A stretch of DNA of 29,536 nt, taken from JADFRG01 sp048054495 (GTDB taxonomy: Bacteria > Chloroflexota > Anaerolineae > Anaerolineales > E44-bin32). Shown piece after piece: positions 23,791-29,536 of this stretch. Below the pieces are notes generated by a model. That model did not search any database and had not been told where the DNA came from. It worked only from the letters and a program-made list of their open reading frames with translations. The translations under genes and the position numbers were made by a program. Numbering within the stretch: position 1 is the first letter of the stretch; each line of letters begins with the position of its first letter. The stretch is taken from positions 1-29,536 of the forward strand of contig JBGMQN010000052.1 in NCBI GenBank assembly GCA_048054495.1, given 5' to 3'.

Positions 23791-24336
23791 CTACANNNNN
23801 NNNNNNNNNNNNNNNNNNNNNNNNNNNNNNNNNNNNNNNNNNNNNNNNNNNNNNNNNNNNNNNNNNNNNNNNNNNNNNNNNNNNNNNNNNNNNNNGCTCG
23901 GTCCAGATTCCTTCGCAAGCTCCTGCAGCACCTTCCCCGCCACTGCTGGATCGAGTGATGAGCCTCCTGAATGCACCAGTTGAATCGCTCCAACCAAGTC
24001 CTCTGCACCGGATTGTTTCAACAAGTAGCCCTGCGCGCCGGCCCTGAGTGCAGGAAGTAGCCGGTCTTCTGCCGCAAAGCTTGTGAGAACCAGAACTCGG
24101 GTGTTGGATGCGCCGGCCCGTATTGCCTTGGTTGCCTCGACGCCGTCCATTTCTGGCATCATCAAGTCCATCAGCACGATGTCAGGCTTATGGCGTTTCG
24201 ATAGCTCGACGGCCTCCCTGCCGTTCGTGGCCTCCGCTACAACTTCGATATCCGGCTCGGTTGACAGCAGTGAGCTGATCCCGTCACGCACGATGGCATG
24301 ATCATCCGCTACGATCACGCGGATTTTCGCTGTCAT
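23791..24336 (-). CDS. NarL/FixJ-type response regulator (output domain in gap)
   Basis: The receiver domain is complete: D11/D12, phosphoacceptor D57 (IVLMDLMMP), VLVLTSF and LLKQSGAEDL, then a linker ending near residue 147 (LQELAKESGPS). The LuxR-type helix-turn-helix expected next is not visible and must lie in the gap; it needs about 190 nt, so the 100-N gap is probably an underestimate. The stop at 23791 is only correct if the gap is exactly 100 nt. The start overlaps the histidine kinase stop by 4 nt (ATGA), the standard arrangement for a cognate pair. Confidence 0.85.
   Translation of the reverse strand: MTAKIRVIVADDHAIVRDGISSLLSTEPDIEVVAEATNGREAVELSKRHKPDIVLMDLMMPEMDGVEATKAIRAGASNTRVLVLTSFAAEDRLLPALRAGAQGYLLKQSGAEDLVGAIQLVHSGGSSLDPAVAGKVLQELAKESGPSXXXXXXXXXXXXXXXXXXXXXXXXXXXXXXXXXX
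23796..23895. other. Assembly gap (100 N) inside the NarL-type regulator gene
   Basis: Placeholder-length gap. It removes the predicted DNA-binding domain. Confidence 0.95.
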
Positions 24337-26252
24337 TCCAGACCGCCCCCGTTTGGCCCTGAGACGGCTCTGAGCACTACATGCACCCGGGTTCCAACAC
24401 CCCCATTGCTGTGCACGCTGAAATCGCCTCTCAGACGTTCAACGCGTTCCCGCATTCCATTAAGCCCTAGTCCACCCGTGCTCTTCGGATCAAATCCAAC
24501 CCCATCGTCCTCCACATCGAGCAGGATCATCCCCTGCTCGTCTTTCAGCGTAACCGATACTGTCGTCGCTTGCGCATGCTTGAGGGCGTTGTTGAGCGCC
24601 TCCCGCACAATGCGGTAAAGGGCTTCTTCGGTTTCCTGGTCAATCTGGGGGTTCCCCTCGACCTTGAAATCCGCTTTTACGCCGGATCGGCGCTCCACAT
24701 TCTCCAAGCGCGCCTGGAGCGCCGCTACAAGACCCAGTGAGGCCAAATCTGGAGGCCGCAGCTCGTATATGAGAAGCCGCATCTCACGCAACGCCTCCTC
24801 GGCCGCGGTACGAATCTTTAGCAGCTGCCTCCCTGCTGAATCCAGCTCATTCGAAGACAGCATTCTCGCGCCCGCTTCCGCACTAAGTGTGACGCCATAG
24901 AGTGCCTGTGCGACGGAGTCGTGGAGATCACGCGCCAGTCGCGTTCGCTCTTCCACGATGGCTCCACGCTGAGCCTGGTCGCGCAGGCGCGCGTTCTCAA
25001 TGGCCAGCGCGGCCTGATCCGCTAGCCCTTGTAGGAGCGCTTTCTCGTCGTTCGAGAAGCTCCGTACTTGATGAAGGGAGTACACATTGAGAGTGCCCGT
25101 GAGCTCACCTTCGCGCAGCATGCTGGCCACAATCACAGTCCGGGCTCCGACGCGTTGGAACAGTCGTTGGTTGGGAAGTCCGTCCTCCTGCTGAAGATCG
25201 AGGATCTCGAACGTGGATCCTTGTTGTTCGACGTAGCGATCGTATATCGACCGTTCCAGCGGCATGTACTCGCGCGTGTAGTCACCTGGCAGCCCGAGTA
25301 CGGCGGCTGGCGCCAGCGTTCCCGCCTCGGCGTCAAAAAGCAGCACTGCGGCAGCAGGCACTTCCAGCGCCTTGACCGTCTCTTCGCACACCGCCTTAAG
25401 CACGCCTTCCAGCGTGAGATGGACGTTCAGCCGCGCCGCAATCCGGGCCAGCGAATCAACTCGAGCCGCCCCTTGCTGAATTCGTTTCTCAGCAATCTTG
25501 CGCTCTGTGGTATCGCGGACCATGGCGATCATGTAATCCTGCCCGTCGATCTCGACCACCGAGGCCGATATCTCAGCCGGCAGGAATGTTCCCCCCTTGG
25601 TACGGCAGGTAAGCTCATTCGTCCAGCCTCCGCCATTCATAAAGACCATATTGGCGAACGCGCGCAGTTGAGGCATTTCATCCGGATGGATATCTGACAC
25701 ATCGAGCGACAACATCTCCCTCCGCGAATAGCCGAGCATGCGACAAGCGGTGGGATTGGTGTCCTTGATCGTGTCATTCTCGGGATCCACAAGGTAAATT
25801 GCGTCGTTAGAATGCTCGAATATCTTTCGAAAGCGCTCCTCGCTTGCCTCCAACGCAGACTCAGTCAACCGGCGATTCGAGACATCGCGAACGATGCACA
25901 TCACCATTTCTCCTGCTTCCGTCTCCATTGGACTGAGGCTGATTTCAACAGGAAACTCACTGCCGTCATTCCGGCGAGCTCTAAGATTAATACTGGCTCC
26001 CATCGGTCTAACTCTCGGGGCGGTGAAGAATCCTTGACGATGCTCACTGTGCACTTGGTGAAAACGCTCTGGAATCAGCCGCTCGACCGGCTCACCGACC
26101 ATCTCGCTCGCTTCATGGCCGAACATCTGCCCGGTCATCTCATTGGCGAGCACGATTTTGCCCTGCCCGTCTACGATAATTATTGCATCTGGGGCGGAAT
26201 CAATAAACTCTTGGGCAAATCTCGCTTGGGGACCGGCGAAGCTAGGCGTCAA
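24333..26252 (-). CDS. Sensor histidine kinase (PAS-PAS-GAF-HisKA_3-HATPase)
   Basis: A 639-aa NarX/LiaS-class kinase. Domains in order: PAS 1 (about 10-125), PAS 2 (about 135-255), GAF (about 275-420), HisKA_3 dimerisation domain with the phosphoacceptor His444 (RLARDLHDSVAQALYG) and an HATPase domain with N box EALNNALKHA and G box VEDDGVGFD. There is no transmembrane segment, so it senses an internal signal or ligand through PAS or GAF. A TTG start at 26252 has GGAG 6 nt upstream and overlaps the LapA-domain gene by 11 nt. It should phosphorylate the NarL-type regulator that follows with a 4-nt overlap, and possibly the separate receiver encoded further on. Confidence 0.92.
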   Translation of the reverse strand: MTPSFAGPQARFAQEFIDSAPDAIIIVDGQGKIVLANEMTGQMFGHEASEMVGEPVERLIPERFHQVHSEHRQGFFTAPRVRPMGASINLRARRNDGSEFPVEISLSPMETEAGEMVMCIVRDVSNRRLTESALEASEERFRKIFEHSNDAIYLVDPENDTIKDTNPTACRMLGYSRREMLSLDVSDIHPDEMPQLRAFANMVFMNGGGWTNELTCRTKGGTFLPAEISASVVEIDGQDYMIAMVRDTTERKIAEKRIQQGAARVDSLARIAARLNVHLTLEGVLKAVCEETVKALEVPAAAVLLFDAEAGTLAPAAVLGLPGDYTREYMPLERSIYDRYVEQQGSTFEILDLQQEDGLPNQRLFQRVGARTVIVASMLREGELTGTLNVYSLHQVRSFSNDEKALLQGLADQAALAIENARLRDQAQRGAIVEERTRLARDLHDSVAQALYGVTLSAEAGARMLSSNELDSAGRQLLKIRTAAEEALREMRLLIYELRPPDLASLGLVAALQARLENVERRSGVKADFKVEGNPQIDQETEEALYRIVREALNNALKHAQATTVSVTLKDEQGMILLDVEDDGVGFDPKSTGGLGLNGMRERVERLRGDFSVHSNGGVGTRVHVVLRAVSGPNGGGLE

Positions 26253-26568
26253 GCTCTTCTCCAGGAGTCTCTGGAGCTATATCCTCCGCAGGTTGAGAGG
26301 GTGCCGCTTCCGCGGAATCCGACTCGAGCTCCATGGATCGAGCGGCGCGCTGAAGACTGCCAACTTGAATCCGGCTGCGAATATAGCCCGGCGCCATTAG
26401 CAGAACCCCGACCACGATCCCCAGCACAAGGGTGATCATGAGTACGAGCGCCAGGGACCCCTCAATGCTCCAGAACAGGAAGTTGATGGTGATGGGCTGA
26501 TTATTCTGAACCGCAAAAACGGTGACCAGGAGCGCAAGGATTAGGGCAATGGCGATGAAGATTCGCAT
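26242..26568 (-). CDS. LapA-domain (DUF1049) membrane protein
   Basis: A 108-aa protein with two transmembrane helices (about 2-20 and 38-60) separated by the family motif VFAVQNNQPITINFLFWSIEGSLALVL. A short cytoplasmic tail is rich in Glu, Ala and Pro. In Gram-negative bacteria LapA helps control lipopolysaccharide synthesis; in Chloroflexota its role is unknown. It is the first gene of the kinase/regulator operon, with an 11-nt overlap, so it may be part of the signal input. No strong ribosome site is seen before its ATG. Confidence 0.88.
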   Translation of the reverse strand: MRIFIAIALILALLVTVFAVQNNQPITINFLFWSIEGSLALVLMITLVLGIVVGVLLMAPGYIRSRIQVGSLQRAARSMELESDSAEAAPSQPAEDIAPETPGEELDA

Positions 26569-26648
26569 GTCAGGGATTCAACTGGGCGCGGAACGGCCTC
26601 ATCCTACGGGGGAGCAGCGAGGCTGTCAACAGTGCGATTACTACGAAT

Positions 26649-27371
26649 TCATAGGCCCGCGAGAACGAGCAGCCCAAGAAGCAAGGCCAATCCAACTGAG
26701 GTTAACGTGCCGATGAGAAAATATTCCGCGAACGCCTTCTCCTTGAAGAGCGGAAAGCGCGCGGCGGCCTTGGCCGCCATCACGAATCCCACCGCGGTGA
26801 AGGACCCGCTCGCGACCAACACGAACGTGACCAGACGCTCCAGCACTCCGATAACCTCTCCCGCTCCGACTCGATCGGAGTCCTCTCGCACTTGACCGGG
26901 TCGAACGAGATCTACGACGCTGACCGTGACCATCGTGGCCCATCCCCAGAGCGCGACTAGGCTGAAAATGATGAGCGGAGCCAGGAAAGCCATTAAAGTA
27001 TCTCCTTCCAGGATTCGCCCTTGAATCAATTGGGACACGAGGATGATGAGCACCCAGAACAGAATCCCGACCGCGAAAGGGACAAAGTGCGTGTAAGGCA
27101 ATCCGTGAGGTTTCCCTCTCTCGTTGTCTATGCGCATGCGTCGCCGTAAGACGACCGCCCCTAGCTCGCTCAACACGACCCCAAGCCCCACTACTAGAAA
27201 GCCCAGCGGCCGCAATCCGACCACGAGCAGCACCAGGAACCAAAAGGCGAATCTCACCAACGTGCGTGTCGGGCGCCATTTGGCGGTGAACCCTTCGACG
27301 ATTCCAGAACGGGACATTAAACCGTACTCTGTGAGGAGAATTGGGAGCACGGCCAGCAGCACCAGAGCCAA
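26649..27371 (-). CDS. Polytopic membrane protein, DUF3307/SatE-like partner of SatD
   Basis: A 240-aa protein with about six hydrophobic segments. The C-terminal part (GVLERLVTFVLVASGSFTAVGFVMAAKAAARF...AEYFLIGTLTSVGLALLLGLLVL) matches the end of DUF3307-type membrane proteins that often neighbour SatD. A TTG start at 27371 has GGAGG 6 nt upstream and lies one base after the SatD stop, so the two are clearly one operon. Function is unknown; acid or stress tolerance is suggested only by the name of the streptococcal sat locus. Confidence 0.75.
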   Translation of the reverse strand: MALVLLAVLPILLTEYGLMSRSGIVEGFTAKWRPTRTLVRFAFWFLVLLVVGLRPLGFLVVGLGVVLSELGAVVLRRRMRIDNERGKPHGLPYTHFVPFAVGILFWVLIILVSQLIQGRILEGDTLMAFLAPLIIFSLVALWGWATMVTVSVVDLVRPGQVREDSDRVGAGEVIGVLERLVTFVLVASGSFTAVGFVMAAKAAARFPLFKEKAFAEYFLIGTLTSVGLALLLGLLVLAGL

Positions 27372-27372
27372 T

Positions 27373-28011
27373 CTAGGCCTCCTCCAGCATCGCGTTCTCG
27401 ATCTGAGTGCGCCACTCGACCGTTGCCGCTCTCAGTTCCTTGGCCCCCGCCGCCTTCAGATGCTGGCTAACGGCGCTGGGTGTGATCGACAGGTACGCCG
27501 CCACTTCGCGCCCCTCCAGCCCTGAGGCGGATAGATCCACGACTTCGCGCTGCCGCGTCGTCCAGCGGCTCCGGATGACCTCGTAGAGCAGAGAATAGAT
27601 CTCAAACGGAGCTTCTGGCCCTTCAGCCTGCACCTCCACCGGCGTACGGCGCTCTGCGGCTCTCTCGATCGCCTGCCGTGCGTTGTGAAAGCAGCGGCCG
27701 TCCATCCCGATGGCCTGGCTGCGCAGCGCGGTCTCCAGCGGCCCCACGCCGATTCCGAACCGCAGCTCTGCCGCAAAGGCGTGCGTGCGCAGCGTGGCCA
27801 AAATGAGGTCCAGGGCGCTGGCGGCGCTCAGCAGGCCCTGAAATTCATCCCCCACGGTGAGTACGAATTCCGCCGCGATTGTATCGTCAAAGGCAGCGTT
27901 GACGTCCCTCAGGCCGCCGCCCAATCGATCCTGGAGGTCGCTGCGGTCGCCTGCGCTTCGTGAACCCACCACATCGCCGATGACTGCTATGTAGCTGCTG
28001 AGCTTCACCAT
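27373..28011 (-). CDS. SatD family protein
   Basis: A 212-aa cytoplasmic protein. The N-terminus (YIAVIGDVVGSR) and the middle (FVLTVGDEFQGLL, LRFGIGVGPLET, MDGRCFHNARQAIERA) match SatD, whose fold resembles nucleotide-cyclase-like domains. The C-terminus (about 150-200) is a helix-turn-helix of sigma-region-4 type (LSASGLEGREVAAYLSITPSAVSQHLKAA), so it may bind DNA, perhaps in response to a nucleotide (inference). The ATG at 28011 has no ribosome site, but a palindrome lies 10 nt upstream of it. It forms a two-gene operon with the membrane protein at 26649-27371. Confidence 0.85.
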   Translation of the reverse strand: MVKLSSYIAVIGDVVGSRSAGDRSDLQDRLGGGLRDVNAAFDDTIAAEFVLTVGDEFQGLLSAASALDLILATLRTHAFAAELRFGIGVGPLETALRSQAIGMDGRCFHNARQAIERAAERRTPVEVQAEGPEAPFEIYSLLYEVIRSRWTTRQREVVDLSASGLEGREVAAYLSITPSAVSQHLKAAGAKELRAATVEWRTQIENAMLEEA

Positions 28012-28020
28012 AATCGGATT

Positions 28021-28034
28021 AAGTGATTACACTT
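28021..28034. promoter_or_regulatory. Palindrome upstream of satD, possible operator
   Basis: AAGTG-ATTA-CACTT has two 5-bp arms and lies 10 nt before the SatD start. Read on the minus strand it contains TGTAAT, a plausible -10 box. Position and symmetry suit an operator, possibly for SatD's own HTH; this is inference. Confidence 0.3.
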
Positions 28035-28337
28035 CATTTGGCCACGGTTTAGCTCTAAGGCTTCATCGCTCAGGAAGTTAGCTATTTCACTAAATCTGGT
28101 TTGAGTTTAGCACACAAGCTAATCTGCATCAAGCACAGGAATCGATCCTGCGGCTACTATGTGGAACACTGCGCAGGCAAAGACTCCATTTTCCCGGCAG
28201 GTTTCCGCAGTTACNNNNNNNNNNNNNNNNNNNNNNNNNNNNNNNNNNNNNNNNNNNNNNNNNNNNNNNNNNNNNNNNNNNNNNNNNNNNNNNNNNNNNN
28301 NNNNNNNNNNNNNNTACAATCCATCCGCTATCCAATC
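28035..28337. other. Intergenic region with assembly gap
   Basis: About 300 nt between divergent satD and the MFS gene, a third of it N (28215-28314). The visible part up to 28130 is AT-rich with several TTAGC/GCTAA words. I see no gene, RNA or terminator. The MFS promoter and possibly its true start may be in the gap. Confidence 0.5.
28215..28314. other. Assembly gap (100 N) before the MFS gene
   Basis: Placeholder-length gap. The flanks share no overlap. Confidence 0.95.
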
Positions 28338-29536
28338 ATGCAGATCGCGGATCGAGCCCGACCGGGCTGGCAACGTACCCTCTACATCATATTCTTCGTC
28401 CAGCTGGTCACAGCGGTCGGCTTTTCCAGCATCTTCCCATTCCTACCGCTCTATGTCGATGAATTGGGCGCCACCACCTCCCTATCGGTGGAGCTGTTGG
28501 CGGCGCTGGTCTTCTCGGCGCAGGCGTTCACCATGATGCTGGCCTCGCCCATTTGGGGGTCGCTGGCCGATCGCTATGGGCGCAAGCTGATGGTAGAGCG
28601 GGCTACTTTCGGAGGAGCGCTCGTCATCCTGCTGATGGCCTTCGTGACCTCGGCCGAGCAGCTGGTGATCCTGCGTGCGATTCAGGGGCTGATCACCGGC
28701 ACTCTGGCCGCTTCGAACGCGCTGGTCGCAGCCGCGGTGCCGCGACAGCGGACTGGGTACGCCATGGGAATGCTTCAGGTATCGCTGGGCGCGGGCCTGG
28801 CGATCGGTCCGCTCGTCGGCGGCCTGGCGGCGGACACCTTTGGCTACAGCTCGGCCTTCTTCATCACTTCCGGATTGCTCGTGATCGCGGGTTTCACAGT
28901 CATGTTCGGGGTACGCGAAGAGTTCGAACCCCTGCTCTCCCTCACCCGGTCGCCGCTGGCCTTCCTGAAGGAGTGGCGGGCTATCATCATCGGAAAGGGT
29001 GTCTCGCTGAGCTACGCCATGCGCTTCATCTCCCAGCTGGGTCGGATGATGGTGGTACCCATCACTCCCCTGTTCATTGGACAACTGTTGGTGGATCAAT
29101 CGCGTCTCAACACCTTTACCGGCCTGGTAGTGGCCGTGAGTTCGGCGACCCTCACCGTCGCCGCGATCTACCTCAGCCGATTGGGGGACCGAATCGGCCA
29201 CAAACGCATCCTGGTGGTCTCGATGTTCATGGCCGGATTGCTCTACCTGCCTCAGAGCCTGGCCACGGAAGCCTGGCAGCTTCTCGGTCTGATGGCTCTC
29301 GTGGGGGTGGCGATGGGCGGAGTGATCCCCTCGATCAGTGCCCTGCTCGCTGGCTACTCACATCAGGGATCGGAGGGAGTCGTCTTTGGCCTTGATAACT
29401 CGGTGCGTGCCGGCGCCCGGGCCGGCGCCCCGCTGGTCGGCGCGGCCGTGGCGCTCGCCTTCGGGCTGCGCGCCACCTTCCTGGCCACCGGCCTCATCCT
29501 CATCCTGGGCGCATTGCTGGCCGGCTTGCGACTGCC
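28338..29536 (+). CDS. MFS drug/proton antiporter-like exporter (cut by the window end)
   Basis: The frame from ATG 28338 stays open to the last base (399 complete codons), so the 3' end is missing. The product is a DHA1/MdtG-like major facilitator. About ten to twelve hydrophobic helices are visible. Motif A lies between TM2 and TM3 (GSLADRYGRK), a degenerate second copy follows the central loop (SRLGDRIGHKRI), and the motif C-like helix contains SLGAGLAIGPLVGG. Such proteins export drugs or metabolites using the proton gradient; the substrate is unknown. The frame remains open seven codons upstream into the gap, but MQIADRARPGWQRTLYIIFF is a typical short cytoplasmic start before TM1. Confidence 0.88.
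   Translation, partial: MQIADRARPGWQRTLYIIFFVQLVTAVGFSSIFPFLPLYVDELGATTSLSVELLAALVFSAQAFTMMLASPIWGSLADRYGRKLMVERATFGGALVILLMAFVTSAEQLVILRAIQGLITGTLAASNALVAAAVPRQRTGYAMGMLQVSLGAGLAIGPLVGGLAADTFGYSSAFFITSGLLVIAGFTVMFGVREEFEPLLSLTRSPLAFLKEWRAIIIGKGVSLSYAMRFISQLGRMMVVPITPLFIGQLLVDQSRLNTFTGLVVAVSSATLTVAAIYLSRLGDRIGHKRILVVSMFMAGLLYLPQSLATEAWQLLGLMALVGVAMGGVIPSISALLAGYSHQGSEGVVFGLDNSVRAGARAGAPLVGAAVALAFGLRATFLATGLILILGALLAGLRL

Noticed and set aside
1..29536. CRISPR arrays, insertion sequences, prophage or toxin-antitoxin genes
   Set aside because: No regularly spaced repeats, transposase or integrase motifs, or phage structural genes were seen. The only long direct repeat is the 55-bp gap-edge duplication.

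Overview
The window reads as a metagenome-assembled scaffold from a Chloroflexota bacterium, probably Anaerolineae-like. This placement is inferred from gene style: a membrane protein with a long Thr/Pro repeat, a VanW-like/LysM/YkuD cell-wall protein, a PASTA-less kinase of the 'GYRI-QIGRGGMA' type with a TPR tail, LapA/NarX-type signalling genes, and a corrinoid methyl-transfer cluster with a MetV-MetF fusion. No rRNA or universal marker is present to confirm it. Five runs of exactly 100 N are scaffold gaps of unknown true length. One is flanked by a perfect 55-bp duplication and is almost certainly an unmerged contig overlap.

Layout. 0.1-4.1 kb: aldo/keto reductase (-), tRNA-Arg(TCG) with its own -10 box and terminator, Thr/Pro-repeat membrane protein (-), secreted phosphodiester-glycosidase/SH3 protein (+). 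4.2-9.3 kb (+): GcvT-fold protein, two tandem PYROXD2/CrtI-like flavoproteins, a possible 48-aa ORF, and a YfcE-type phosphodiesterase. 9.6-15.0 kb: YkuD-family protein (-) whose catalytic Cys is Ser, a PflX-type radical SAM protein (+), a kinase-TPR gene with its middle deleted (-), a 411-aa CysRS/MshC-like ligase (-) and a hotdog thioesterase (+).

15.1-22.2 kb is the most interesting region. Leftward genes encode a corrinoid protein, a 22-aa ORF, a broken MttB-type methyltransferase, a pterin-binding methyltransferase, a MetH-activation-like protein and a RACo/RamA-type corrinoid activator. Next to them lie a homocysteine methyltransferase (+, interrupted by a gap) and a MetV-MetF methylenetetrahydrofolate reductase fusion (-). 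Together these supply every module of cobalamin-dependent methionine synthase as separate polypeptides, plus the enzyme that makes methyl-THF. I infer a disassembled methionine synthase, or a methylated-compound demethylation system that has lost its substrate-specific MttB.

22.4-26.6 kb (-): LapA-domain protein, PAS-PAS-GAF histidine kinase and NarL-type regulator in one overlapping operon. After a terminator comes a stand-alone receiver followed by an ECF-like sigma factor. 26.6-28.0 kb (-): SatD and a DUF3307-like membrane partner. 28.3 kb to the end (+): an MFS exporter cut by the window edge.
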